Assembly (NCBI GenBank): GCA_946800325.1
Contig: OX326959.1
Coordinates: forward strand, 54,019,276 to 54,083,275
DNA length: 64,000 nucleotides
Direction: 5' to 3'
Source: Luzula sylvatica
Taxonomy: Eukaryota; Streptophyta; Magnoliopsida; Poales; Juncaceae
A program made the translations under genes and the position numbers. Within the stretch, counting starts at the first letter, position 1, and the number at the start of each line of letters is the position of its first letter. Shown one piece after another: positions 12,173 to 27,759 of this stretch. The notes under the pieces were generated by a model. That model had not been told where the DNA came from. It ran no database searches and saw nothing but the letters and a program-made list of their open reading frames with translations.

Positions 12173-12674
12173 AGGGGTGGGCAAATGGTTTGGTTTATTT
12201 GGGAACCGAACCGAACCGATCGAATTCGGTTTAATCGGTTCGGTTTTTCGGTTTATTTGGTTCGGTTCGGTTCAAAAATTGGTATCGTTCGGTTTATTCG
12301 GTTCGGTTCGGTTTTGGTATTTCCAGAACCGATTAAACCGAACCGACCGATTAACACTATTTTTTACTTTTTTATTATGTTCATTTAAAAAAAATTAAAA
12401 TTTAATACTGTAAAATTAAAAATAACGATAAATATATTTTATATGACCTGTTTTTATATTTTTTTACTAAATACCACTTGAATCTTAATATTATAAAACT
12501 TCCAATTCGGTTCAACCGAATAAACCGAATAAGAAATTCGGTTTATTCGGTTCGGTTTTAAATCAGTTCAAATGTTATTCGGTTCGGTTCGGTTTGAATA
12601 TAGTCCGGTTCGGTTTAATTCGGTTTGCTCTTATTCGGTTCGGTTCGGTTCGGTTCAACCGAATGCCCACCCCT
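12173..12674. mobile_element. MITE-like element with AGGGGTGGGCA ends
   Basis: About 502 bp. The left end AGGGGTGGGCA is the exact inverse of the right end TGCCCACCCCT. Inside are many 'ggttcggtt' repeats near both ends in inverted orientation (ggttcgg left, and aaccgaa/ttcggtt mixtures right). No clear target duplication. The frames over it are repeat translations, not genes. This type of end is common among small plant DNA elements; the superfamily is not decidable here. Confidence 0.7.
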
Positions 12675-15606
12675 AAATTAATATATCAAATAGTATGGTT
12701 ATTTTTAAAAATGTGCAATAACAAAAATCGTATGTATAAAATAAGATATGTTTATGTTAAATTAAATTTCGATTTTATTTATTAAATTATTTTCACTATT
12801 AGGTGTGTTATTTTTTATAATTTTCATTACCTTTTGAATCCATAAAAAAGTTAGTATTATAAAATTGATGATGTATTACTACATATGTCGTATAATTCAC
12901 TATTTTTATATTTGATATTGTTGAAACAAATTATAGTAAATCGATATATTCGGATATTGATAAAGAATAAAAATACATACATTATAAAATTGATTATTAA
13001 TAATACATACAAAATAAATATAAATTAAAATAATAACAACAAACTGAAATCGTTTACACGAATCGAGTGAACGCTGTCTTTAGGAATTATTACGTTCGTT
13101 CGTGCATACTATTGGAAATGCCCCATGATAATTCGGAGATGTCGTTTTTTAGGACACGTCCATGAGAACAACGGATGATAGTCTTCTTCAACCCCCAACT
13201 TGAAATAGTATATATCGTTTATGTAAAATAATATATTGAGAATAATACGGGAGATTATTAAGAACATACGAGAATATATGAGTATAAATTATTAATATGA
13301 TATTTGTTGTATCTCACATTCTCACTCTCTCTCGGTATTTTGTTATACATCTGTATTCTCACTCTGTGCATTCCTAACCTATATCATGGACTCACACTCA
13401 TAATAAACACGAATTAATTGGGTATTTAATTAGATTGACCACTCATGTCTTTATGATTTTAGGGAAATGTTACAAAATAAAAACCTACTGTTACACCTCA
13501 ATTTGCGTTTCGAATATAAACACATCACCCATGTAACTGATATATATGAAATAATTATGAATGTTTAATGACCTAGTATTGATGGCATATGTTACAAGGC
13601 TTATTAATCCTAATAAATGGAAATATTAGTTTGAGTTTTTATATTTGTTTCAAAAAATATTGTATAAAATATTGTGAACAACGATGATATAATGTTTGTT
13701 GTTATGTTTATCCGTAAATTTGTGTTAAGTCTCATATATTATTGTACAATAACACTAATATAAATATTATTATATGATTAAAAAAAATAGTTTTTTGCTA
13801 TCACTATGTAAAATAATTTTAAAACATATACATAATCATAGATAAATGAATTCGAATCATTTTATTTTGAAATGATATTTTCAATATTAGCATATCACAT
13901 ATACTTCGTATCATAATGATAAAATATAATTAATATGCTCGCCGCATGACTCGAGTATTCTCCTATAATCCCATTAAATCTTCAAACTTCGAATTCTAAG
14001 ATTTATAGAATATTAAAAGTAATGCTTATAAGAGTATAAATTTGTGAAGAAGTTAATCATGACATCAATAAGCCACAATGATGAATTTGTTTACCTTAGT
14101 CCTCACAATTTAATTTATTATAGGAGTAATAAAACATGTGGCACGATGATCAATTTATTTAACCTCCATTTGATCATTATCTAACTCTTAACTGGGACCA
14201 ATCTCTATGTTATGGTCTTTTTACAGTTTTGATCACGCACGCACGCACGAGAGTATCATAAAATTTACCTCTTTTCTTTCCCATCTCTATTTTTTATGAT
14301 CTTTGTTTCCATTTATTTAAATAATTTATCTCTTTATTTTATTTTATAAATTAAATAACTCGATTGAGGATATTTGATGTGTATGACTTTATTTCTTTTT
14401 TAGATGAAAGACTACAATACAAGAGCGGACATAGATAATTTGAAGATGCAAAAACCTTGAATGTGGATAAAATTTCAAGAAAAACTCGCATAAAAGGACA
14501 TTATTTATTTGATCGTTTAATTTAAGATTATAAAACGGTAGTGGCACGATCATGCAACTATATCATTTTTATCTTATTTCTTCTTGCCAGCTGCTTAATT
14601 GCGGGACCAATAACTCGGATGTTTAAAATATTTGAAGATAGATAAAATAAGATAACAAGATTTCTCTTTATAATAACTATGTTATCGTTGCACGGATACG
14701 ATGCGAGCAGTGTATCCGATACATATAGACTTTAGGATACAAAGATGCAGATACGATCGTCTTTTTGAGGTATCCGTACAACATAGATACTACATGCATG
14801 ATCATACGGTTACATCAGGACTTGTCTTATTTTAGATTTGAATATTATTTAATATTTAATTATTTATTAGGCCGTTAATAATTATGACCAACAAAATTAA
14901 CATAAAACCTTGATAGATTCAAAATAACATAATTATAGATTATGTATAGATTGCCTAAAACCTTCTTATATTCAAAATAGGGCAATGTAATTATGTTGTG
15001 CGGATATTTTAAAAAATCGATCGTATTCGTATCGTATCATAATATTTATGTAAAAATCACATATCGACATATCAAATACTAAACTCGCAGTCAGTCATAG
15101 ATTAATCCTGATTCGACTCCAAAAAATTAGGAAATTAACTTAAAATCTTGATAGGTTCAAAACAATGCAATGTATAGATTGATCCTAAACTCCTGATGTG
15201 ATTTTCTTTATTGTACTCTTTGAAGTTTGAATATTCGATTTCGCTCATAAATATATAAAATTTAGGTCATATACTATGACTCCAAATTTGAAAAAATTCT
15301 TGGGGAGTTGGCGATTTTACATTAATTGAAACAATAGGTAAATCATCTCCAAAAAATTTATGATGCATTCGATTAATAGTTAATTATAAAAATAAAATTT
15401 GTTAAGTATATAATTTAACAATTGTGTATACGTATCAATTAACAGGAAAATACATATCAGTTGACAGGTAATGATGATGATATGTGTTAAAATATTGAAG
15501 ATTATTTGGGAGATGATTTGTAGAGTTTTGTGACATGTTGACGTATGATGACACATTAATGATCTTAAATATTGATGTATGATATTGATGACACATTAAG
15601 ATTATA
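12675..15606. other. Long AT-rich gene-free stretch
   Basis: I see no coding region. A degenerate repeat with 'ggatac', 'gtatcc' and 'gatacg' motifs lies at about 14690-14800; related motifs occur at 32215-32330 and 32525-32560. 'gcacgcacgcacga' at about 14236 is a short simple repeat. Confidence 0.5.
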
Positions 15607-16051
15607 GGGCATGTTTGATTTGAGGGATTTTGATATACATGCATATGTGAAATACATGTATATATCATTATGCATGTATTTGATAATTCATGCGAGTTGT
15701 TTGATTAGTTTTATTTTGAAATGAATATTAAATTTCTTGTTTGATTTTTTTGTACAAAATTCATGATTTCCATATTTTAATATTTAATATCTTGTTATAT
15801 TATATTAATTATTTTGTATTATATTATTTTATATTATATTATACTATTTTACATTGTATTATATTGTTTTGTATTGCATTATGTTATATTATATTACATT
15901 GTTTTGAATTATATAATATATTATATTTGTTATTTTATATTATATTATATTATTTTGTATTATATATTTTGAAATCAGACAAAAAAAAATTTAGCTTATT
16001 TCATATTTTGAAATACATCTCCGTCCAAAATCTCTCAAATCAAACATGCCC
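15607..16051. mobile_element. hAT-like non-autonomous element (MITE)
   Basis: About 445 bp with terminal inverted repeats: left GGGCATGTTTGATTTGAGGG, right end the inverse of GGGCATGTTTGATTTGAGAG. A second inverted match follows inside ('gaaatacatg' against its complement). The centre is an AT-rich 'attatattatatt' run. An 8-bp duplication is not evident. No transposase. GGGC(A/C)TGTTTG-type ends are typical of plant hAT MITEs. Confidence 0.75.
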
Positions 16052-16428
16052 AAATGTCCTGAGGCAAAGTAAAAGTTCCCGATATTGAAGAGCTCTTTTT
16101 GTCTTCTAGTGGTAACGTTGGCATAGAAATAACTCATAATTGGTCTGTTATTCCTCGTAATAGCAAAAAACTGCAATTTACATCTTGCCGACTTCTTCTA
16201 GCTTGTCAAATCTTTAATCAATAATTCACCAATCACATAAGAAGAAAAAAAAAAGAGTGTATATTTACCATTGATGTATTGAATATAAATTGGTTAATGA
16301 GATCATCCCTGTATAAAAAGGTGGTGAAAAGGAAGAAGACAGCACTAAATTTTGCCTTTGCCTGTTGGGTTTATGGAATGTCATTGTTGCTCTCATGGCG
16401 GCATTTCACAGTTTTATGTTGGGACAAC

Positions 16429-16434
<6 letters not shown>

Positions 16435-16475
<41 letters not shown>
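16435..16475. repeat. (TA)n microsatellite
   Basis: Uninterrupted TA dinucleotides directly abutting the MITE at 16476. Confidence 0.95.
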
Positions 16476-16477
<2 letters not shown>

Positions 16478-16724
16478 AAAATCCAAAAAAAGAATCGAAA
16501 AAGAATCCACGCGTGCAAAATATACAGATGAAACTAACGAAATATACTATAAAAATTAGCAAAATATACTGATGAATCCAATATGTTAACATAGTTAAAA
16601 TTGTAAATAAAAAATATATTTTCAATAGTATATTTTGATAAATACAAGAATATATTTTGGTAATTTCAATAATATACATTGGTCTTTTTATTCTTTTTTA
16701 GATTCTTTTTTTGAATTTTTGTTA

Positions 16725-16726
<2 letters not shown>
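16476..16726. mobile_element. TA-flanked MITE, copy 1
   Basis: Bounded on both sides by TA runs. Left end GGAAAATCCAAAAAAAGAAT; right end ends in 'ttgttagc'. The ends are partly inverse (CAAAAAAAGAATC and its complement GATTCTTTTTTTG). It is the same element as 22813-23316, which is interrupted by a SINE. Confidence 0.7.

Positions 16727-16769
<43 letters not shown>
16727..16769. repeat. (TA)n microsatellite
   Basis: TA run on the right side of the MITE at 16476-16726. Confidence 0.95.
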
Positions 16770-16771
<2 letters not shown>

Positions 16772-16989
16772 AAGGCTAACATACTTAATTAAGTACAAAA
16801 AATTTAGTACTTAATGTTGGTAAATCATTGGATTTGTATTGAAAAATTGTGCATTTAATGATGTGCACAAAATTTCATGATCATCATGAAAAAAACACAA
16901 ATTTCAATATAAATTCAATGATTAAAAAATATTAAGTATCAAAACTTTTGTACTGAATTAAGTAGTTTAACTTCCCATATATATATATA

Positions 16990-17237
16990 ACCCTTCCTCC
17001 ATAATTCAGCATCGCATCTTCCCTATCACTAATTAACACAATTAATTAACTGTTAATTAATAAGAGATATTGGATTAACAATTAATTAATATTAATTATT
17101 AAATGTTAATTCATGTGTATGTTAAATATATATTAATTAATTGTTAATCAGTGCTTCTTGTTAATTATCAGTTAATTAAGTGTGTTAATTAGGGATATAG
17201 AGGATGTGATGATGAATTTTGAGGAAGGGTAAATGGC

Positions 17238-17240
<3 letters not shown>
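16990..17240. mobile_element. MITE of the GGGAAATTATAC family (truncated end)
   Basis: Inverted terminal parts of about 50 bp: the left 'acccttcctccataattcag' is matched in inverse by 'gaattttgaggaagggt' on the right, and the right end is TAAATGGCCTC as in the copy at 27760-28061. The interior is rich in AATTAAC/GTTAATT. Confidence 0.65.

Positions 17241-17308
<68 letters not shown>
17241..17308. repeat. (TA)n microsatellite
   Basis: About 68 bp of uninterrupted TA between two MITE-like segments. Confidence 0.95.
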
Positions 17309-17311
<3 letters not shown>

Positions 17312-17580
17312 AGCCTCCAAAACTCACTCAAACACACTTGATGGCGTGGTAAAAAATATTTAATTGGATTAATTAACATTTTTAATCAAATTAATTAATG
17401 GATCAATTGACTGATTAATTGAATTGACGTGTCAATTAACATGTATTAATATTAACACATTAAAATGAATTGACGTGTCAATTAACTCTTAATTGAAATG
17501 TTAATCAACTCAAATAATTTCCAGCTTGTCCACCTCGTCAAAAATATTGGATGAGATGATGGGACACGGTATATTTCCCC
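17309..17580. mobile_element. Probable MITE related to the GGGAAATTATAC family
   Basis: Interior full of AATTAAC/GTTAATT repeats; the right end, read in reverse, is GGGGGAAATATACCGTGTCC. The left end is not well defined. Confidence 0.45.
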
Positions 17581-18041
17581 CACATTGTAATTAGTAAATC
17601 ATTAGTTTCTTAATTATAACTATAAAATAAGATATATATTTTTGAATAAGATGGAAGAATTGTCCAACTATGATAAAAATCAATAAAGAGTTGTATTGAA
17701 AAAAATACTCTAATTAAAATTAGCTAACCATAATCTACATTCCAGGAAAAAAAAAAAAGGAAACGCCGTAGAAGTAAGTCGCCGGCTATCAAAACTAGAG
17801 ATGAGGAGGAGTCCGACAAAGGTGAAACGTCATTTGTCATCACCTAACACTATTGTTGTCGACAAATCCTGAGCCATATGAGACGGCATGAGTGTCGTCT
17901 ATCACCATTTCGTCGGAGGGAGAAGACCATAAACAACGTAAAAATAGAATAGTGAAAAAACGAGATCCGAGCTAGCTGGAGGGAGAAACTGTCTTGAAAA
18001 ATAACTTAGATGATGAATTTTTTTTTGGACTATTTGTAAAT

Positions 18042-18316
18042 GAGGGTATATATTTGTACACACTATTTCACAAAAAAATCCTCGATGACATCACTTATTG
18101 ATAATTAACAATTTAATTAACGTGCAATTAATTATCATTTGTATTTACAATTTCGAATTAACATCCATCCAAATTAACAATTCATAATTAATATTTTTTT
18201 TATTTTTAATTCAAAATTCATTGTTAATTATCTTGTTAATTAAGTGGGTTAATTAACAATGAGTAATGTTATCGAATATGTTTTTTGTGAAATGTGATGT
18301 ACAAGTATAATTTCCC
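18042..18316. mobile_element. Mutator-type MITE, GGGAAATTATAC family
   Basis: 275 bp with a 9-bp target duplication TTTGTAAAT (18033-18041 and 18317-18325). Left end GAGGGTATATATTTGTACAC; right end is the inverse of GGGAAATTATACTTGTACAT. Long imperfect inverted repeats continue through 'tttcacaaaaaa'. A 9-bp duplication fits the Mutator superfamily. Confidence 0.8.
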
Positions 18317-20776
<2,460 letters not shown>

Positions 20777-21009
20777 TTCATTTCCTCTATCATGGGAGTA
20801 TAAATCGGGCGGGCTACTTTGAGTTCTTTCCAAGACCTTTCAAAAATTGTGTAAACATTATACTTTGTATTTATTTATATACTAAAATAAGTATTATTAA
20901 ATTCTTATATATGAATAGTATATTAAACAATACCATGTATTTATTTATATATTGAAATAAGTATTAATATGAATTTATTTAGATATTTTTAGTATATTTA
21001 TTTTATTTG

Positions 21010-21900
21010 TTCATCATTGTGACTCGTTACACGATTGGCCATAAAAGTGATGCAATACTAAATCTTGTCTATTACTGTGACTCATTACACGATTGTAATG
21101 AAAATGATAAAACATAAAATCATAAATAGGGACACATGTCACCATATGGTTCATTTGAAAATTTATGAGTACATTCATTTTATTTATCCATTATTGTGAC
21201 TCGTTACACGATTGACTACAAAAAAGATGCAATACTAAATCTTCATTTCACTATCCCATCATTGTGACTCGTTACATGATTGGCCACAAAAAAGATGTGA
21301 TACTAAATCTTGCCCATTATTGCGACTCGTTACACGATTGACTACAAAAATGATAAAACAATCAGAAAAATGGACACGTGTCACATTATGGTTCATTTGT
21401 AAATTTTTAATATCTATATATATATATATATATATATTAAAATAAGTTATTATTAAATTATTATATATATTTATAGTATATTAAAACATACCATGAATTT
21501 ATATTGATATTTTAAGTACATTTATTTTGTCCATTATTGTGATTCGTTACACCATTGTCTATAAAAGTGAAGTAATAATAAATCTTGCCTATTATTGTGA
21601 CTCGTTACACAATTGTGTACGAAAATGACAAAACATAAAATCAGAAAATGGGCACGTGTCACATTATGGTTCATTTGTAAATCTATGAGTATATTCATTT
21701 TATTAATTCATTATTGTGACTCATTATACGATTGGCCACAAAAAATACAATACTAAATCATCATTTTATTAGCTTATCATTGTGACTCGTTACACGATTT
21801 GCCACAAAAAGATGAAATACTAATCTTGTCTATTTTGTGACTCGTAGATGAATTGACTACAAAATGATATAACATAAAATCAGAAAAATGAACACGTGTC
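21010..21900. repeat. Tandem array of a 'gtgactcgttacacgatt' repeat
   Basis: About ten imperfect copies of a roughly 60-bp unit: 'attgtgactcgttacacgat', then 'tggccacaaaaa(g)atg' and 'caatactaaatctt'. Copies start near 21014, 21076, 21194, 21260, 21319, 21537, 21597, 21716, 21780 and 21836. After every two or three copies comes a different segment with 'cacgtgtcacattatggttc' (near 21126, 21371, 21652, 21893). This gives a higher-order unit of about 240-280 bp. No coding frame. It resembles a minor satellite, not a known transposon. Confidence 0.75.
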
Positions 21901-22780
21901 AAGGTTCGTTTGAAAATATTTATAACATATAGTGTAAATACAATTATATAACCTATTTAGTATTATGTACAATTTTTTGAAATTATAGTTTGAATAATAA
22001 ACCCATCATTACACTTAAAATTTAGTAATTTGTACTTAGTTTTGCATTCAAGTGAATATATTCATAATTTTTTAAATTTATATATAAAAGATACTAATAA
22101 TATATGATGTATGCATAATATTATATATTTATTTATTAGTGTGAAATATTTGAACTTTTCACGTCTCATTTGCATTCACATTTAATCATTTAACATAATG
22201 TGAAATGATATGAAATTAAATACAATCGCTCCAACATGAACAAAACAAAAGCGCGAGCGCATGAGACGGGGTGAGTGCAAGAGTGTTAAGGTACTCTATA
22301 GTGTCGACCTTCTAAAATTGCCGAAAGCTAGAACTAAATTAATGAACATATAAATGTCTTTTTAATTTAAAAAAAATAATGGTTAATAAATTTTATCACA
22401 TTTTGTCACATATCATAATATAATTATTGAAATGATTATGATGATGTGGCATAATGAAATTGCATAAAAACGAGTCTAAAATAAAGGTGTAGATAAATTT
22501 TGGTTCGATTTTTTGATATTTCGTGCCTAATTCATTGTTCTGAATTCAAGTTTTATTCTTTTTTTCGATGCTTGATGTTCCCACTGATACTTAATTAAGG
22601 ACAAAGTGAATGGCTTTTTGAGGTCCAATTCCATCCATTTGAGTTAAGACGATTCTTACTTGTCCGGGAGATAATCTAGCTCCTTAGATATATAACATTC
22701 TTGATTCCCGCTGCGTGTTCCTTGTTTTCTCGGCTGGAATCTACAATAAACAAATTCTATATTTGTTAAAAATAATATAA

Positions 22781-22811
<31 letters not shown>

Positions 22812-22812
22812 A

Positions 22813-22918
22813 GGAGAATCCAAAAAAAGAATCCAGGCGTGCAAAATATACTAATGAAACTAGCAAAATATATTATTCAAATTAATAAAATTTACTGATA
22901 AATCCATTATGTTAACAT

Positions 22919-22952
<34 letters not shown>

Positions 22953-23314
22953 AAGGAGGTTTGACAATGTGTCGAGACCTCGAATATATTAGATCAAAGA
23001 AGTAAAACGAAAGAAAGAATTTGGGAAGAATATATAAGACAATATTCTTATTTTTTTTAAAGAGAATCCTAAGTCAAGAATCGTGGTCATTATATGTTTC
23101 TTTTTTTTATATTGATGCCGCCGGGATTCGAACCCACAACCTCTACAACATGAGGACTTATTGTGCTGAGCACTCAACATAGTTAAAATTGAGAATAAAA
23201 TAATATATTTGCAATAGTATATTTTGAAAAATACAAGAATATATTTTGCTAAATTAAATAGTATATTTTGATCTTTGAATTTTTTTTTTGGATTTTTTTT
23301 ATAGATTCTTGTTA

Positions 23315-23316
<2 letters not shown>
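22813..23316. mobile_element. TA-flanked MITE, copy 2, split by a SINE
   Basis: Left part 22813-22920 and right part 23176-23316 align with 16476-16726 (for example 'gcgtgcaaaatatac' and 'aatacaagaatatatttt'). Flanked by TA runs at about 22787-22812 and 23317-23366. Confidence 0.7.
22921..23175 (-). mobile_element. tRNA-derived SINE, 5'-truncated, inserted in the MITE
   Basis: Same family as 58319-58567. The T-run at 22921-22951 is the poly(A) tail in reverse. The B box GGTTCGAATCC is readable on the minus strand at about 23130-23140; the A box is only partly present because the 5' end is missing. Target duplication AACATAG(TT) at 22914-22922 and 23176-23184. It contains the diagnostic 'ggtctcgacacattgtc' 3' body. 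Not a gene. Confidence 0.8.

Positions 23317-23366
<50 letters not shown>
23317..23366. repeat. (TA)n microsatellite
   Basis: About 50 bp of TA at the right edge of the MITE. Confidence 0.95.
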
Positions 23367-23370
<4 letters not shown>

Positions 23371-23954
23371 TTATGCAAGTTACCTATTAGATTGGGTACA
23401 TGTGCGTCAAATACAAAAATTATTTACAATACGTAATTGTTCTGGAATGATGTGAGTATTTTCATGAATTACCCGTGGAATCCCCCGTCCTATTAATTTA
23501 CACAAAACTAAATCATTGACATTTATTTATAATAATGATTGAATTGAATTATTCTGATAAACATGAAACCTTAGTTGTAAATGACTAGGTCCATATATAC
23601 ATACAAAATTTCATTCGAATCCGCAAAGAGAATTATTCAAAGTTAAAGTAAGTCTCAGCTTTTTTCATGCTATTCGGAACATAACTGATTAATAATACAA
23701 AAAGGTTTTGTCTGATTTTGCAACGTAGATTTTCTCTTATAAAAGTGTCAGCAAAGATTTGCTCAATTTTTAGTGGACATATTTATTTATCATTTCCATG
23801 CAATTTGGGTGCTAATGGAGTGATTAGTTCTAGCTTTAAACTCTTTTGCCCGGGATTTTTACAAGTTGATAAAAACAATTTTGAGTTTGTTGTTAATCGA
23901 ATTGTAAGTTTGTATTAAGCAAAACGGCAATTCAAGACTACGTTAATAAGTCGA

Positions 23955-24090
23955 TGGATCAATAGTTCAGTTGATTGAGTGTGAGACACAAAAATTCATA
24001 TATTATGAGATGTTATATGTTCAAGTCTCATTAACATTAATGAATGGAGAACATATGAGTCTTTTCTATTTAATATAAAAAAATGCTACT
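23955..24090 (+). mobile_element. Possible tRNA-derived SINE fragment
   Basis: A-box-like 'atagttcagttgattgag' followed about 60 bp later by B-box-like 'tgttcaagtctc', then an A-rich 3' end at about 24078-24085. Similar layout to 63520-63650. Confidence 0.45.
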
Positions 24091-25025
24091 TTAATAAAAT
24101 ATTGTTTTCAAAAATTCCAAAAAAATATTACAAAATATTTAGCAAAAAATTAAGTTTTTTGTTTTGATACTTTTCATATACAAAATAATCTAAAAAAATT
24201 CTTAATTTAAAGTTCCTCAATCAAATTCTCGAACTTCCAAACATGCACCAGTAAGAATTAGGATAAAAATGTGCACTTCATAAATATGCACTCTCATGCG
24301 AACGTTATCAACGTTATCAATAGGAGAGCGATACGTAGCACTTGATTTTTTTAATTTTGACCAAATTTTATATATTTAGAATGCGAGTATGCACTATAAT
24401 GTGCACGTCATCAATAGGAGAACAATTGATTTTTTTCATTTTGGTCAAATTTTATATTTGAAATGTATAATGTCTGTGTCGTATTTTATTAATAATGTGC
24501 ATTTGAAATACATATTCATGAAATATATTATTCTGGTCTTAAAAATTATTTTACACTAAATTACGTGCTCAACCAAACAAGCCCGTATAAATAGAACTCA
24601 TAATATTTAAGGCCCCCAATGGAGTTTTCAATTCCTGATAATGTACTTTGGAACTTTCCAATTTATTAAAAGCCAAAGGCCCGTAATCAGCCCAAATTTC
24701 GTATCACTCATAACTTTTTTTCCCTTTTTCCTGTTAAAAAACACTTAATTAACATAGTAATTTAAAGCAAAAAAAAAATTAACATAGTAATTAACAAGAA
24801 ATATCTAATTGATAATTAATTATAATTAGCGTAGTAAAGCCAAATTACTACAATTAATTGGGGGCTCACAATTCACATGCTCACGTCTTATTTTGTAAAA
24901 TATACTCTGATATAATATTATCATTATCATTTTAAAAAATAAAATTTCTTAATAAGGAAAAACTTAATCACAATACTCGAGCACGAATGTTATCAGTACA
25001 TGTAAAAATCACAAAATATCACGAA
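24091..25025. other. Intergenic DNA downstream of the first P450 gene
   Basis: No gene seen. AT-rich, including the presumed 3' UTR of the P450 gene that ends at 25026. Confidence 0.4.
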
Positions 25026-26609
25026 TCAATTCTCTCGATTCATCACTTGAATCGGCAATCCACCTTTCATACGGAGAGTAAGCGAAAGCATAGTCTCGGG
25101 CTTTCCTTCCTTCCCCACAATCCTAACCCTGAATCGCTCAAGAACGCAAGCAACAATTGATTTCATTTGTATATACGCCATTTCTTTACCCAAACACATC
25201 CTCGGTCCTGCATGAAAAACGGGGTACTTGAACGGATTTTCCGGTTTGAAAACTCCATTTTCGAGCCATCTCTCTGGTTTAAATTCATTACAATCCTTAC
25301 CCCATAGATCTTCCATTCTTCCCATTGCATATGCACTATACGAAACAGACCACCCTTTCTCTACAAACGTGCCATCTGGCAAAAAGTCGTCCTCTTTGCA
25401 CGAAGTCGTATCTAATGCTACTGGAGGGTACAGTCTCATTGACTCGGTTATTGCAGCATGGAGGTAATTCATTTCTCGCAAATCATCAAACCCGAACGTT
25501 TCAGAAGAAATTTGGTTTTTAGATCGCACGAATTTAATTTCCTCTAGTATATTTTTCTCCACATCGGGTAGAGTTGATACAAACCAAAAGAACCATGTAA
25601 GAGCTGAAGAAGTGGTCTCCCGACCCGCTAGTAAGAAATTTGTCACCACATCGCGTAAATTTTCATCACTGTAATTATCCATTACAGAAAACCGGGAAAG
25701 AAGATCTTGCTTTTGATCGACAGAACCTCTCTCTTTCCTCGCACGAACAATGTTCATAGTGTAACCGTGGACGGTCGAGATTAACTCTCTCATTCTTCTC
25801 TCTTTTCCAATGTTGAAAAACTTCTTGACCTTCCATGCGAAATCGACGGGATGCATGAACCGTTCCATAGCGATCTCTTGTGCCTCACCGAAATCTTTCA
25901 TAAATTTTGATTTCTCGCCAATAAGGGCCTCTTCGGTTAGACAAAACGGGTCTTCCCCAAATGCCACATTGCATATGTTATCAAATGCAAACCGTTCGAG
26001 CAAATCTTGCAAATCTACGGTTTGGTTGGTTTGTTCGACTTTGCTGAGGAGAGGGAGAAGGCGGTGTACGATCTCTCTCTGGACCGTGTCCACCACGAAA
26101 TTGCGAAGAGACCGTTTGTTGAACTCCATACTAGCGGTTTTCCGCTGCGACCTCCACTGGTCTCCATCTGAGCTGAAGATTCCATGACCGAGGAAATCAA
26201 CTAGCTTGGATATTGAGTTCTCACCCTACATATATCAATTAATTAATTATCTAGTTTTTTTCTCAAATCTTGTAATTAATTAAAAATAATTATAAAAACT
26301 TACTTTAGGATAATTATCGAAGTTGGTCCTGAGAATGTGTTCGACATTTTTTGAGTTAGCGGTAATGATGCCGCCCATGCTACTCATGGTGTGAGTAGGA
26401 CTGCGAGCCAAGATCTCGGTCGTCCAATCGAGAAACCGGTGCAAATTTTTAACATAGTGAGGTAGATAACCGATAATTGGATATCTTTTGAGCCCATACA
26501 TGACGGCTTTCTTCTTCTTAGGGTTTTCATGTTTGTAAAAGAAGATACGGAGGAAGAGAAGAAGAGGAGGGGAGAAGAGGAAAATTGAGTTAATCAGAGA
26601 GAACTCCAT
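25026..26609 (-). CDS. Cytochrome P450, CYP94-like (gene 1)
   Basis: Two exons on the minus strand: 26609-26304 and 26225-25026, joined across a 78-bp GT-AG intron after the codons for NYPK. The product is 501 residues, the usual P450 length. It has an N-terminal hydrophobic anchor (residues about 3-24), which would place it in the ER membrane. The I-helix oxygen-binding motif is AGRETTSS, the K-helix ExxR is ESMRL, and the heme loop is FHAGPRMCLG with Cys446 as heme ligand. Similarity is to CYP94 enzymes, which hydroxylate the omega carbon of fatty acids or of jasmonoyl-isoleucine; the substrate here is unknown. The start Met28 of the longer frame (26609) is chosen because it begins the anchor. 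Compared with gene 2 it lacks about five residues before GGIITAN in the first beta sheet. CYP94 genes are usually intronless, so this intron is odd. Confidence 0.88.
26226..26303 (-). other. Intron of CYP94-like gene 1
   Basis: Donor GTAAGT and acceptor TATGTAG on the minus strand, phase 0, 78 bp and AT-rich. It carries in-frame stops, so it must be spliced for a full protein. Confidence 0.85.
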
Positions 26610-27759
26610 TGATGTAAATTTCAAGTTATGAATGGGGTTTAAGTGAATTATGAGGATTTTAAAAGTATTGTGACTTTGAAAGTCAAACAACTGGGCTTGG
26701 ATGGCAAGTTAAACGAAGAATTATCACGATAAATATTCTTAGATACTTCTTATCAGTAAGACATCATTTGTTTATCATCAAAATATAGTTCCGAGTATCA
26801 TTCCTTAGCTTTTTTTGGGACAAACAGGGTACCAATTGGAGAGACATGCTTTGTGGGCCTTGTTGATATTTCACAGACCTGACAACCAAGTGTGTTTTGA
26901 ACAGGAAAATATATTATGGACAGAGTTCTTCTAGATTCAATTAAGAAATTCAATTGATATTTTTATCATCATTTTCCTCCTTGTTAATACAGGGAGAATC
27001 TTCCATGTGGAGAAATATCTCGGAAAGGGATCCGAAGTTGAAATGTAGCATCGAAACTTCTAAAAAGAAAAAAGTTGTGTTGAGAAATGGACAATTTTAT
27101 ATGTTCCACAGGAAATTCAATTTACGATTTGCCTTTTTTTGTATCAAATATCAAATATACTTTATGAAATACTCGCGTCGAGGCACGAAAAACTCTTCTA
27201 GTTTCACCAATTATTCGACGACAAAATATCATGAATATTTTTGAATAGTTTCGATCCTTGGTATTTTTTTTATGTCAAATATCACACGCACTATGCAAGT
27301 TCGAAATGTCAATTAGTTAAAATAATTCAAGTTTTAATGGTGGGAATGAGAATATATATTTTTTCCAAAATACCACGAGTATTAATATATATTTTTAATT
27401 TTTAAATTTTATTTTTGAGGGGGTGATCATCACCCATTTTTAATTATTATTATTAAAATAGAGAGTTTTTTTACAAAGGCCTTATTATACGGCCCATAGT
27501 ACTTTTAATTTTTAATTGTACATAATATTTGTATTAATACACTATTATATATTGAATACCGATACTTTTTAGCTATGTAAATATTTTTTGAATATCAACT
27601 CCTGTTTTTAATATCAGCTTTGTGTTTAAAATAAAATAATGAAGTGCAATTTTTATCATAAAGCCCATTATGAAGAATCCCAATTTGAACTAAACGAGCC
27701 CAACGAGAGATTTTCTATCTTCAAATTTCGTTATGTCTCGTTAAGAATAGAATTTAAAA
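26610..27759. promoter_or_regulatory. Upstream DNA between the divergent P450 genes (left part)
   Basis: Together with 28062-28220 this is the 1.6-kb head-to-head spacer between the two P450 starts (26609 and 28221). A MITE occupies 27760-28061. No gene seen; short frames at 26954-27244 and 27639-27881 look like chance. Confidence 0.4.

Noticed and set aside
23100..23175. tRNA gene-like sequence
   Set aside because: A B box is present, but it belongs to a 5'-truncated SINE with poly(A) and target duplication.
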